A stretch of 64,000 bases of DNA from Procambarus clarkii (lineage: Eukaryota > Arthropoda > Malacostraca > Decapoda > Cambaridae), in assembly GCF_040958095.1 (NCBI RefSeq), contig NC_091208.1, forward strand, positions 8,248,591 through 8,312,590, given 5' to 3'. This document shows positions 36,109 through 47,054 of this stretch, piece by piece. Position numbers and translations under genes: made by a program. Each line of letters starts with the position of its first letter. Within the stretch, counting starts at the first letter, position 1. The notes below the pieces were generated by a model that did no database searches, was not told the origin of the DNA, and saw only the letters and a program-made list of their open reading frames with translations.

Positions 36109-36700
36109 GATTTAGGATGAGGTTTGACTTTTAAAGAATAGTTCCCTGAAAATTCATTACCATATTACACTGTTGCACTAAGATTATGGTAATTATTGAG
36201 GTTCTCATTTGAGGGAGAATAAGTGTAACAAGAGAACCCTAACATCAACTTATGTAAATGCTGATTTAATGTTTTCCCAACAATGTTGAGAGCTCTTGTT
36301 TGATGTTGACAAAATGAAAAAGTTTGTAGAGAATAGAGGGAGAGAAGAAGAGAGGCGGAGGGAAGGAGAAGATGAAGGGAAAAGGGATAATGATTCGGGC
36401 TGCTACAGACAAGAGCTTTCAGCGAAGTATTCTCTTTACATTTAGCTGAAACTTTGTTTCGTGAATATGTAGACATTTTTACAGCGATGTATAAATTTAA
36501 ACAATGTAACAGTTTTGGCCCTGGGTAATATAATTGTTTCTTTTTAATTGTTTATGCCTCCACAATCTAGAAAATGGTAATTATTTTTTAGAAACTTGCC
36601 TTAGGGAAGATGACTAGGGCAAAGATCAAAGGCAAGTTTTAAGGCTTTAAGGTAATACTGTCCATTTTTCCCTACATTGGAGGCATACCAAATTTGAGAA
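36109..36700. repeat. Module D, copy 4
   Basis: TGTAAATGCTGATTTAATG at about 36254, a shorter purine-rich run (36330-36395), and CTAGAAAATGGTAATTAT. No gene. Confidence 0.8.
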
Positions 36701-37079
36701 CAATACACACTCAGCTACTCTTCCAAACGTCAAGGAACTGTCGTACTAAAGTGCCCTTATCCTAACCTACCAGAGGACCCAGAAGAGAAAACGGGACATT
36801 ATGTCATTTTCGCCAGCCGCTTCTATTTTATAGTACGATTATTTTTGGCATTTAGGCAGACTATACGTCAAAATGCGACGTTCTATTAGGAGGACGGCTT
36901 GACACGCTACCCAGGGGAAATGGCTGTAATGTTACAGTGTATTATGTAATGAGGTTGGTGTCACGCTCTGTATATTAATGAATTATTTCCGTTAAACACG
37001 ATGGTGCAAAGTAGAACAACTTCACAGTACTCAGTGACACATTTAGGGTCACGTGACCAAGTACTGACAGTGAGAGGAG
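36701..37079. other. Unassigned dispersed-repeat-like segment
   Basis: GC-richer than the spacers. Its AGGAGGACGGCTTGACACGC resembles AAGAGGACGGGTTGACAAAC at about 29578, hinting at one dispersed repeat in both places. I cannot name it and see no open frame of note. Confidence 0.45.
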
Positions 37080-37168
37080 ACCAGTGACGTCATGCACTAA
37101 GCAGGACCCCAGTGACGTCATGCACTAAGCAGGACCCCAGTGACGTCATGCACTAAGCAGGATCCCTC
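37080..37168 (+). repeat. 28-bp CRE minisatellite, array 10 (3 units)
   Basis: Three units, all with TGACGTCA, then the P junction. Confidence 0.93.
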
Positions 37169-37436
37169 ATGAATTTGAGGACTCTGACATGCGAATGGAT
37201 TCACTACTGTGTGCAGTGATCATTGTAAGGCACTGTTAAACACCTGCTTTCTGGTTGTTTCTTGAATTCGGTGAATGACGTAAATGTGTAAACATCAGTC
37301 AGGAGGAGGAGGGGTGATGTCTCCATGACAACGGAGTCTCAATCTTCCCTTTAACCGGTATTTAAATACTACATAACAAGTGAATGAGAAAGAAATGTCC
37401 AAAATCTGAACAATGTTGCAGTGTAATAAGTAGGAA
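37169..37436 (+). promoter_or_regulatory. Module P, copy 7
   Basis: Standard subfamily, TATTTAAATA at 37359-37368. TGACGTAA, TGTAAACA and CCATGACAACGG are all present. Confidence 0.45.
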
Positions 37437-37560
37437 GACGTGTTGCAACATCATCATGCTTCTTAACTCTTTGACCCAAGTATTATGAAATGTTGCAACA
37501 TCATGGTTCTAAATTCTATGATCCAAGTATTATGATATGTTGCAACATTATCACGCGTCG
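37437..37560 (+). repeat. Roughly 50-bp GTTGCAAC repeat (about 2.5 units)
   Basis: The palindrome GTTGCAAC followed by ATCATCATG recurs at roughly 50-bp intervals between P and the leader. The same repeat has more units at 54733-54905. Confidence 0.75.
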
Positions 37561-38155
37561 AAACTCCTTTTTTAGTTTACAATATAGTTTAAATAAATAT
37601 TTCATTATACATATTGAATTCCATGAGTCTGGACCCGGGGCATAGGCATGAGTGCATAGGCATGTTGACAATTTGTCTTGCAAAATCTGCCTCGCTCGTG
37701 TTGATATCAATTATATTTACAGGAGTTTGGATATCACGTATAAAGACGTTGTCCGGATCTACCACTTTCATGTTGTTTATTGTAGTGCTTATTGTTATAA
37801 CCATAACCAGGCACTGCATCACCAACCTCAACAAGGCCCTGAACAACATCAACACCAGCCTCCACACCCTCAGCCACAACATAACCATAACCAGGCACTG
37901 CATCACCAACCTCAACAAGGCCCTGAACATCATCAACACCAGCCTCCACACCCTCAGCCACAACATAACCATAACCAGGCACTTCATCACCAACCTCAAC
38001 AAGGCCCTGAACAACATCAACACCAGCCTCCACACCGTCAGCCACAACATAACCATAACCAGGCACTGCATCACCAACCTCAACAAGGCCCTGAACAACA
38101 TCAACACCAGCCTCCACACCGTCAGCCACAACATAACCATAATCAGGCACTGCAT
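37561..38155. repeat. Leader plus 84-bp minisatellite, array 10 (4 units)
   Basis: Four units from about 37795. Plus frame from 37614 open for 200 codons; the minus leader frame (VVDPDNVFIRDIQTPV) is also open. Confidence 0.92.
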
Positions 38156-38860
38156 CCAATTACTGGATAAGGATATGGGATTGGATGGGGAGAATGGAAT
38201 AATGCCCAGTAGCTAAGTGATCCCCACTTTCTGATGACTGTGACAGTGGCCTGAGAATATGGTGCACAAAAGGGGATATTAATTGGGGATTTATAGTAAC
38301 AACACAAAATTTCTGGTGAAATAAAACATATAAAAATAGTGGACATAAAATTTACCCATGAACGCGGTATAGAAAACCCCGAAAATACGACCGTCTCAGA
38401 AAGAGTGGGAAAGTAAGATAATAATAATTATTATTTGTTAAATACAATTTGTTTTTAACACAATAATTATTTTTCAATAACGATTTAATTATTAGTAAAA
38501 TTGTTTAATTGATTTCTTAAATTTTGAAAGGTCATATTTTTTTTAAAATTTTAACACAAAATTGTGCAGTCTTTATATTCTCTAAATAAATTTTATATAT
38601 AATTAATAAACTTCAGCTTTTGGCCAATACACAATGATGTCTATAAATTTTTTATTATACATAGAAAAATATATTTATCTCAACAGTTATCAACATGTAG
38701 GCATCACCTGGCTACTGTGTACTGCACTTGTTGTTAGGGTGTTGTATAACACTGTGTACTGTGTTCTAAGGCCAGTGGTTGTCACAGAAGCTCGTGTTTC
38801 AATAGGTTGTTGTAGGTATTTTGGTCACGCTGGTGTTTCTTGTTGTTGGTGTTTTGGTCA
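38156..38860. repeat. Post-array tail, AT-rich spacer, block J and a 33-bp GTGTTTCTTG unit
   Basis: Usual order. No gene. Confidence 0.8.
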
Positions 38861-39262
38861 GGTGGCCACAGATCACTAAGCGTAGAGCCAACAGGTGGCT
38901 ACAGAACAGTAAGCCTAGAGCTAACAGGTGGCTACAGAACAGTAAGCCTAGAGCCAACCGGTAGCTACAGAACAGTAAGCCTAGAGCCAACAGGTGGCTA
39001 CAGAACATTAAGCCTAGAGCCAACAGGTGGCTACAGAACAGTAAGCCTAGAGCCAACAGGTGGCCACAGAACAGTAAGCCTAGAGCCAACAGGTGGCTAC
39101 AGAACAGTAAGCCTAGAGCCAACAGGTGGCCACAGAGCAGTAAGCCTAGAGCCAACAGGTGGCCACAGAGCAGTAAGCCTAGAACCAACAGGTGGCCACA
39201 GAGCCGTAAGCCTAGAGCCAACAGGTGGCCACAGAGCAGTAAGCCTATAGCCAACAGGTAGC
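38861..39262 (+). repeat. 33-bp minisatellite (about 12 units, GGCTAC variant)
   Basis: Twelve units. The left half reads GGTGGCTACAGAACAGTAAG, the right half GGTGGCCACAGAGCAGTAAG, so two homogenised variants meet in one array. Confidence 0.94.
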
Positions 39263-39440
39263 AACAATGGGAGAGAACATCCCATACACTCAGTGCCACA
39301 TCAATCAATCAATTAAATATAGGTCAAGATACCCTGTAGGGTGAGCGGGGAAGTGGAGATAGGGGGAAGAGTAAGTGGGGGTGAGAGGAAGGGTTTTAAG
39401 GATGAGATAAAGTGCCAGGGGCAAGACTCAGGTGCATGGC
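39263..39440. other. Background tail before LINE-B
   Basis: CAAGATACCCTGTAGGGTGA matches the segment after the 33-bp array at about 33373. No gene. Confidence 0.6.
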
Positions 39441-39719
39441 ATTAAAACGTTATGACCGGACTAAGTGATGGAAGCAAGGAATCGGATTTTTGTGACAACA
39501 TTTCGTCTTTCAGCGCGCCCTCGGTGATAGTAGCCCTCAGCTGGGTGTGTCTTGGAGGCTCACACCAGTTGTGGTCTTGGTTTTCGCTAAACAGCATCGT
39601 GCCCCGAACAGAATCTCTAGCAACCGGGAGTTAAAATGTCCTCCCAATTAAGGGGGGGGGGTGAGAAGCGTTAAGGAGGCCAGCTGGGTAGTTTGAAGCT
39701 TGGTGATTGAGTAGTGGTC

Positions 39720-41142
39720 TATGAGCAGCGAGGAGTCATGTAAAAGACGGAGCAGGGGGTGGGTCGTCAATCGGGTTAAAGAGGTTGTACGTATTTCTAG
39801 GTCTACTAACGGTGTTGTTGAGGAAGGTGTCGTAGTTGTCGTGGTAGGTGAGAATTATTGTGATCTGTTTCTTCCCCATAGTGTCCCAGACTATGTTCAG
39901 AGACGGGATGTTCACCCTCTTTTGCAGGGCCTCACTACTAGTGATGTCCTGTCAGTGGGTATCGAACACCCATCACAAGACCCTGTTCTGGGTACCCTGG
40001 AGATGTTTCCTGTTTGTTGGTGCTGCCAGTGAGAGTGGGATGGGTGCATATGTTAGGAGTGGGAGGATAAGTGATATAGATAGAACTTGGTGGCTTGGGA
40101 GGCATGTCTTAAGGCTTATAGCTTTGATAGAGCTTCGGAGGCAATAGCTTTCTTGGATACTACGTGTGTGTGTGTAAAACGGAGGTTGAAGTCTAATGTG
40201 AGTCCAAGTACTGTGGTGTTGTTGAGTCTTGGTATGTGGGTTGGGTCGGGTGACTGATAGTAGAGTTTTAGTGGGGCTGGGTTTCGTTGTTTGTTGTAGA
40301 AGAAGTATGTGATTTTGGACTTGTTGGGGTTTGTTTTAATCCGCCAGTCGTGTTCCCAGAGGGGTACTTTGTCTATTTCTCTCTGTGCTATTCGTGTGAG
40401 GGTGTCTATCGAGTAACCTGAGATCAGTTGGGTTACGTCGTGAGCATAACAGAGGGTTATAGAGGTCCAGTATGTTGGGTCAGGAATGTTATTTATGTAG
40501 AATAAGTATAGGGTCGGTGAGAGAACTGAGCCCTGGGGGATTCCTGCATTTAGGTTGAAGTATCCTGACAGCTTGCTGAGGAACTTAATCTGCATCTTTC
40601 TGTTTGTTAGAAAGCTGCATAGTAGCCTCTGCATGTTGTCAGGTAGTTGGAATAGAGTACAGAGTTTGTATCGTAGGCCGTCGTGCCATACTGTATCGAA
40701 CGCCTTTTCAATGTCCTTTGCTATGAGGGCCGTCTTGACCCTTTGGTGCTTGTTAATGGAGAGGTAATTTGTTACTATGTTGAGTGCATCTTGTGTGGAG
40801 CGGTGTTGTCTGAAACCAAATTGTTTGTCTGTTAGTATGTTTTGGCGTTCTAGGTGATGTCTGAGTTTGTAATTTATAAGTTTTTCGTATATTTTTCCTA
40901 GTGTCTCTAGTTGGCTGATCGGTCTGTAGTTCTTGGAGTCTGTCGGGGATTTTGGGGGGTTTCGGGATGAGGATTGCTGTGGCTTCTTTGAATGGGCTTG
41001 GGAAATATCCAGATGCTAGTGAGGCGTTGTATACGTCAGAGAGTGCAAGGACTAGGGAGTCGGGAAGTTGTTTGAGGAGAGCTTGGTCTATGTTATAGGC
41101 TCCTGGGACTTTTTGTCGGGTATTTTTAAGCATGAGTTTCAC
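39720..41142 (-). pseudogene. LINE-B reverse transcriptase region
   Basis: Minus-strand pieces: 41142-40753 (N-terminal palm region, GAYNIDQALLKQLP and AILIPKPPK) and 40634-40116 (AGIPQGSVLSPTLYLFYINN). The catalytic box reads YAHDVTQL, with His replacing the first Asp of YxDD, which should abolish polymerase activity. LGLTLDFNLRFTHTH follows. Further stops and frame changes lie downstream toward 39720. This is a dead polymerase from a Jockey-like LINE. Confidence 0.8.
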
Positions 41143-41763
41143 TTCAGCTGGTTATATCGATGCTGTGAGGTCACGTTGTAAGTCGTCTAGTGTCGTGAGG
41201 TCAATGGTGAGTAGATGGTTTGAGGGTTGTGTCGGATCCATGTTTCTACTCTGTTAATGTTGTGTATTGCTGTGGGGGCGGGGGGCTATGATGGTTGAAG
41301 GTGTCCTGCCAGTGTTGTTTGAATATGTCTACTAGTTCTGAAGGGTCAGTGAAATTTGACTTATGAGTGAGGTCTGTAAAAACAGAAGAGGAGTTGCCTT
41401 AGATCCTCGTTATGAAGTTCCAGAATTGTTGTGGAGTTGTTTTCCTCTATAGTTCAGTCTTTTTGTATGAGTTTCTTCCAGTGGTTGGCATGGTCAAGGT
41501 GTAGGCTGTTGAGTATGTGTTTTTTTAGTATAGTGAGGTCTGTGTTTTCCTGTTTGTATATGTGAAGGTTGCGGATGAATCTGTTATGGTAGCAGATGAG
41601 TAGACTTTTGGTTCTGCTTGAGGGAAAGAAGGAGTGTCTGGTTTTGTGGGTAGTTTTTGGTATGGTTGCGTCAGCCGCCTGTATGATGTTGTTTTGGATA
41701 GAGAGGATTTGGGAGTCTCTGTCGTTGGTTTATCTTGGAAGTTGTAGGGTTGTGTGCTGGTAT

Positions 41764-41967
41764 TTAGGTGCTGATTGAAGGCTTACCAGTCTGTATTTTG
41801 ATAGCCATAATGTCGGGTGGCTGGGATGAGCATGAGGTTGCTGGAGATTTTGAGTGACATGGGTATGTGATCTGAGCCGGTGATGGGTTCAGGGGTAATG
41901 TAGTGTTGGATGTGGGTGCCTGCTCTGTTGGTGAGGGTGAGATCTGGTCTCCCAGTCCCATTGTGTG
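41764..41967 (-). pseudogene. LINE-B endonuclease, C-terminal part
   Basis: Reads GTGRPDLTLTNRAGT and ITGSDHIPM; SDH is the catalytic serine-aspartate-histidine signature of APE-type endonucleases. It is cut at 41967 by the LTR element. Confidence 0.75.
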
Positions 41968-44014
41968 TTATTATAGACTGTGGGTTGGTTGGTGTTGTCG
42001 TCGTCGATCCTCCTCTATGGACAACCCAACCCACAACTCGGCAGAGTGCTTATACTAGGAGATCACCCTTGGCGCTTCTGGCTCTTGGAGAGGGGCTCAA
42101 CGTCACACGTTTAGGGGATGCGGCTCCAACACTTAGCCTCGTTGTCACGTGCACACACCCACTTGAGCCGCTGTGACTCCCCACTCTCTCCTTATGAGAT
42201 ATGATCTCAATCCCCTATGACTTACTAGTATTACCTCTTACCCTGTCCACAGCAGTGGTTCTTGGTTCTTTCTCTCTCCTTCTTTACTACCTCCTGGGAA
42301 GCCTCACTAGGACAAGGGCAAACACCAGCAAATTGTGACACATTTACTGGACAAAGCACATACACGATACATACACACATATAATAATAATGAATCCTAT
42401 ACTCGATAATCACAATCAGGTTGCACTCCAACACCATCAGAACTCTATTATCAGCTTATCCAGTGGTATCCTATCTCCTGGTTCACCACCTGATACTATT
42501 AACCTCCTCAAGTTGACCAAGCCTACATACACTGTTGCACTATCAGCAAGATAATGTATATATAGAAAATCAGCATTTGAATGCAATAACATATACCAGT
42601 ATAAATGTTCATTGATACACAACAATGATTAATCGATCAATATCAGTCCTAGAACGCATACATCTGTAGGTAATCCAGCTTACGACTGTAACTCTAAACT
42701 TCAGTATAAAACACTCCTTGACATAAGAATGCAAACAGTCACTCACCTCTCACTGCGTCTTGCACGCTAATGACAACCAAACACTATCAACTCCCTACTA
42801 GTAATCCACCAGAACTTCCCCTTCCACCTCTGGAAGTTCACTACCCTAATATCTTTAGGTTCTGCCGGGCTTCACTACCAGGATCCTCTGCAGCTCCTCC
42901 AGGCTGCTATCATGAAGTTTCCTTGTGCAACTACGGTGCTTCACCCTTCTGTTAGGTTCTTCCACAGCTCTCTTGGCTGCTACACCACCTCTACAGAAGC
43001 ACGTGACACTCCTCTTCACTGCTGCTTCTCCTCACAGCTCGAGGTCCTCTGCTCCACTACCTTGGAGTCTCATCAGCTACATCATCTGCTGGCTTCGAAG
43101 TTCTCAGCAACTTCTTCCCCAAAGACAAACCTGCAACCCATCGACGTTCCAATAAAATGTTCCCCTTTAACACATAAACAAAAATAACCACACAATATGC
43201 TTGCCTCAAACCTCTATCTGTCCTCTACATACAGTGAGAGTGGACTCCCCCGTTTTGGGCGGGTCCATACTCCACCTCGCCTGGCGGCGGTCCTCACTCG
43301 CTGGGAGGGTCTTCCTCCATCCGGAGCCAGGCTCCCTCAGTCGTCCGCCAGCTCTCAGAGGGGACGGACGTCGCTCCGTGTTCCTCCCTCTCCACTCTCT
43401 TATTTCAGGCTTTCTGCCTTATTAAAATATGTCTAACTTATAAATAAACATCGCTACTGTCGCTGGGCACACGACCAACTACAAGCAATCACTATGAACT
43501 GGCGTTTATCGTGCTTACCACAGATTAATTGGTCGAGGGCGCTTTCCCTCTGACGGCGTCTGGTCAGGGCGCTCCACACAGCCCACAATAATGCTTCTGG
43601 GCGATTTAATATCTGCTCGTCGACCAGGACTTGAGACCACAACGTTCCCAGCTCGATTCCACAGCTGGTACGTCCGCACACTTCTCTTCTCTTCGAGATA
43701 TATCACTAGGGGTTCCCTTCTGACGGGAGCTCAACGGAGCGCGGCTTCCCCCTGCGATGTCTGGCACTCAAGTGAGGTCAAGGTCCTCCGGAAGCGAGCC
43801 TCACGCCTCCAGCAAAATGTCCACATCTCCTAGCCAGTCATTTATCTATTTTCTTCTGCATTGCCCATAATCTCAAACTGTTACACATATCCAAGCAACT
43901 ATTTTACATATGCGTTATCACCTCAATATTCGCTAGACCTTCTAATCAGGTCAGGCTTGACGAATAACTCTCAAGGAGGGAGACTCGTTTCTCCTGTAGG
44001 CTGAGATCATAACA
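41968..44014 (-). repeat. 3' LTR (2047 bp)
   Basis: In element orientation it begins TGTTATGATCTC at 44014 and ends CTATAATAA at 41968. About three differences from the 5' LTR. Its short open frames are duplicated in both LTRs and show no family resemblance. Confidence 0.93.
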
Positions 44015-44033
44015 CTCCCCTCCCCTTATTTTT
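44015..44033 (-). other. Polypurine tract
   Basis: Read on the minus strand, an A/G-only run ending GGGGAGGGGAG lies directly against the 3' LTR start, except for one T. This is the expected position for plus-strand DNA priming. Confidence 0.85.
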
Positions 44034-44260
44034 GAGAGTTATTCCAGTGGCAAAGCTCAGGATAATACATCCGCCACCACACTGTCTCGTTCTTCACCCC
44101 ATATACTCTCTTAGGAGTCTACAATTAATTCGTTGCACCTTGCAACATCTGGCTCACAACTCTCCAGGAACATGTTCTTCTCACAAATGATCTGACCTCT
44201 CTGGCACCTCTTGGCTAGGCTGTCCTCCTTGGACGCCTGCACTCCATTGGTCCACTCTAC

Positions 44261-46921
44261 TTACTGTCTCCACCCTCCGTTTCCTCGTCTTCTTCTCTTC
44301 CCGTCCAGAGTCAGACATCTACTGTCTGTATCTCCTCTGTCGTCTTCATACTTCCATCTACTGCCGTTATACTTTCGTCTCCTGTCATCATACTTCACTT
44401 CCTCGTCTTCACTGACGATCCTCCCTTTTGTCTCCTCATTTATCCGAGACCTCATCCTGTTTGACTTACATCGAGTCCTCGGCTTTCTTCTGTTCCTCCA
44501 TGCTTGCATCATCATCTTCTTCCTGCACTTCTCACCTCTATACAACTCCATTTCTTCTCCTTCAACTCTTCTTCGTTCCCTAAAAGTTTCTTCAGGCACT
44601 GTACTACATCCAACAGCACTCGACCGTGCATGTCGCTCTACCTCTCCCAGAGTGCTCGTAAGCATCTCTCCACACATACTGTCTCTTCTCCTCTCATTTT
44701 CTCGGCTATTACTCTCCTTCATTATTTCTCCTCCACGTTGTCTGTGAAACATGCCAACTCCTGACATCTCAAACAACTTAACTCTACTACCCAAATGCCT
44801 CTGTGCTCGTGGACAACTTGACGCTCTACTCTCGTCCTCTGTATGTCCACATCCTTCCTCATTCCTACTCAGCACAGTTGCATTCACCTTCCGACTCTTA
44901 GTTTCAGCAGTCTGGGCTCTACTCAGGTCAACTCTCTTCACAGTATTCTTCTTCGGCTGGGCCATCTTCACTTTCGACCCCACCGAGACTTCATTTTTCT
45001 GGGCTGGACTTTCATCAAACAGCCATGCTATATCTACATCGATATCTTCCACCGGTTGAATCGACACTGTATCATCTTCTCCAGTGTCTTCCTCGTCGGC
45101 CACCTCCGCCTTCGTCACTACCGAGACAGGGTTTTCAATGGCTTGGCGGTCTCCTGACTCATCTCCTCGGATGTCAGTCAGGCTCACACTCTCAGGTGTC
45201 CCACCCGTGCCGTGGCCTTCTGGGCACTCCTCTGGCACAGTCTCCGCCATGACTCTTGTCAACACCTTTGTCCCGCACAAGTCATTCCCTAGGATCACTT
45301 GGACTCCTGGAACAGGTATGTCGGGGCACACTCCCAACATCACCTCTGCCGACACATATTCCGACCTTAGCTGGACAGTGCATACGGGCATGTCACTCTC
45401 AGACAATAACCCATATACTCTCATCTTACCACTGCCAGCTAATCGTCGATCATTCCCAATCAGGCTTCTCGTAATCAAGCTCTGATTAGCTCCGGTATCT
45501 CTTAAGATACCAACTTCTACCTCAGGTTGGCCTCCTATTCTGATCCAACCTTTGCTCATGAACGGCCTATACCTCTCGTTCACTAAGTTCGCTCTCTGTG
45601 GTTTGTCTTGGAACACATTAGTATATTTACCTCGGGGGTCACACATGGCCAGGGTCACAACTCTCTTGCCCTGCCGACAATCTCGCATCACGTGACCCAA
45701 TCCGTTACAATTGTAACATCTCATCTGGGAAAAGTCTCTTCTATATGTACCAGAGTAGCTCTGACTCTGCCCACTCGTATTGGAGTTCCTCGGGCCAGAC
45801 GTACTACTCGTACTCTGTGGAGCTTTACTGGACTCTTGATTCCCTGGATAACGATTAGTTTCTCGTTTAGCTCCTCCATCCTCACTTTCAGACGAAGTGC
45901 GCGACCTACTCTTCTGAGTTTTAGGGTACTTACTTTTATCTGCCCATTTATCAAAATTTTTCTCACCCCAGACTCTTCTGGGTCTTTCATAATTTCTTCC
46001 TCCCCAGACTCCACTGGATCTGCCATTGCTGCATCTCGCCTCGCTTCTCACTCTGTTCTCTCTTCGTGCTGTCTTAATTCTCTCTTGTTCTGCTTTAGCG
46101 GCCTCCATCTTTATCATAGTCAGTTCAGCCTTGGCCGTTTCTTGTTCGGCCTTGGCTCTCTCTTGTCCGACTTTAAGCTTTTCCTGTTCAGCTTTAGCTT
46201 TTTCCTGTTCGGCTTTAGCTTTTTCCTGTTCGGCTTTAGCTTTCTCTTGCTCAGCTTTAGCTCGCTCCTGCTCGGCTTTGGCTTTCTCTTGCTCAAGCCG
46301 AGCCTGCCTCTCTTCACGTTGCAGCTGTACCTCATTGTCTCCTGGTTCCAACTTTGGTTCCATCTCGCGCCTCTCAAGGCTGCTTTCCCTGCTGCTACTT
46401 GAGTTTACATTAATTCCTTCGTCACTTGGCGCATCATCCGTTTCCTCTGAAATTTCTTCCAACCTATCGGGTTCTTCATTCTGAGGCAGGGCTTCAGCTC
46501 CTCCTTGCTGGCACTGTGTTTCCTCTTGTTCACATTGGCGTTTCGCTTCCTTCTCTTCTGCTTTTTGTTCCCTTAACCAAGTCCGTAGCGCCTCGCGTCC
46601 ATCCTCTATCTTATCTTGCCCACCCTTTAGGCCGAAATGGTCTTCCAACATCCTTATCTGCCTCCTAGTGCACATGTCTAGAATCTTCTCGTCATGAGTT
46701 TTGCAGAACATGCTTACTCTGTCTATCTGCGTTATTGCCTTGATTTCCTTTCGTTTACTAGACGCCCTGTTTGACTTCAACCTAACACCATACATTTTAC
46801 CGATCAACCAAAGTTGTTCCTGGGTACAATTTTGCAAGATTTCATCATCTCCTGTATCAATGTACTTCTGGGCTCTCGCAAGGTCTTTCTCCGAACCTCT
46901 AAAATTCAGGACTGCTGTCAT
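44261..46921 (-). CDS. Gag-protease protein of the LTR element (886 aa)
   Basis: I start at the ATG at 46921; the frame extends a little further upstream only to a GTG, with a stop at 46966-46964. Order of parts: Gag N-terminus (about 1-130); acidic and serine-rich stretch; a heptad coiled coil of repeated AKAEQEK units encoded by 21-bp repeats (about 200-275); basic region; zinc knuckle CYNCNGLGHVMRDC (about 400); retropepsin-type aspartic protease with LRDTGANQSLI (about 475) and a later VQVILGNDL (about 545). The remaining 325 or so residues are first acidic, then strongly arginine/lysine-rich, and match no polymerase motif I know. Gag packages element RNA and the protease would mature it. 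The frame has no internal stops, consistent with the near-identical LTRs. Confidence 0.87.
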   Translation of the reverse strand: MTAVLNFRGSEKDLARAQKYIDTGDDEILQNCTQEQLWLIGKMYGVRLKSNRASSKRKEIKAITQIDRVSMFCKTHDEKILDMCTRRQIRMLEDHFGLKGGQDKIEDGREALRTWLREQKAEEKEAKRQCEQEETQCQQGGAEALPQNEEPDRLEEISEETDDAPSDEGINVNSSSSRESSLERREMEPKLEPGDNEVQLQREERQARLEQEKAKAEQERAKAEQEKAKAEQEKAKAEQEKAKAEQEKLKVGQERAKAEQETAKAELTMIKMEAAKAEQERIKTARRENRVRSEARCSNGRSSGVWGGRNYERPRRVWGEKNFDKWADKSKYPKTQKSRSRTSSESEDGGAKRETNRYPGNQESSKAPQSTSSTSGPRNSNTSGQSQSYSGTYRRDFSQMRCYNCNGLGHVMRDCRQGKRVVTLAMCDPRGKYTNVFQDKPQRANLVNERYRPFMSKGWIRIGGQPEVEVGILRDTGANQSLITRSLIGNDRRLAGSGKMRVYGLLSESDMPVCTVQLRSEYVSAEVMLGVCPDIPVPGVQVILGNDLCGTKVLTRVMAETVPEECPEGHGTGGTPESVSLTDIRGDESGDRQAIENPVSVVTKAEVADEEDTGEDDTVSIQPVEDIDVDIAWLFDESPAQKNEVSVGSKVKMAQPKKNTVKRVDLSRAQTAETKSRKVNATVLSRNEEGCGHTEDESRASSCPRAQRHLGSRVKLFEMSGVGMFHRQRGGEIMKESNSRENERRRDSMCGEMLTSTLGEVERHARSSAVGCSTVPEETFRERRRVEGEEMELYRGEKCRKKMMMQAWRNRRKPRTRCKSNRMRSRINEETKGRIVSEDEEVKYDDRRRKYNGSRWKYEDDRGDTDSRCLTLDGKRRRRGNGGWRQ

Positions 46922-47034
46922 CCTGTCCTGTGAGTCTTCCCAAGAGAGAGTATACACCTGCGGTCACACAGTTTATCTCAGCAGGGGTGTACAAATCCAC
47001 TCTTGGACAGGGTGTGGGTGTGTCAGTTCACTCT

Positions 47035-47053
47035 CCCGGATACAGGCCCCCAA
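47035..47053 (-). other. Primer-binding-site candidate
   Basis: Immediately inside the 5' LTR the minus strand reads TTGGGGGCCTGTATCCGGGA. This resembles the proline-tRNA primer site pattern TGGGGGCTCGTCCGGG, with an insertion. It is in the right place; the tRNA identity is tentative. Confidence 0.6.
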
Positions 47054-47054
47054 T

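Noticed and set aside
42910..43440. Small open frames in the LTRs (also at 47999-48523)
   Set aside because: Present identically in both LTRs simply because the LTRs are near-identical; no motifs and too short to support a protein.
45608..46402. Plus-strand open frame opposite the Gag-protease gene
   Set aside because: Leucine/serine/phenylalanine-rich antisense of the coiled-coil repeats; the minus frame has zinc-knuckle and protease motifs.
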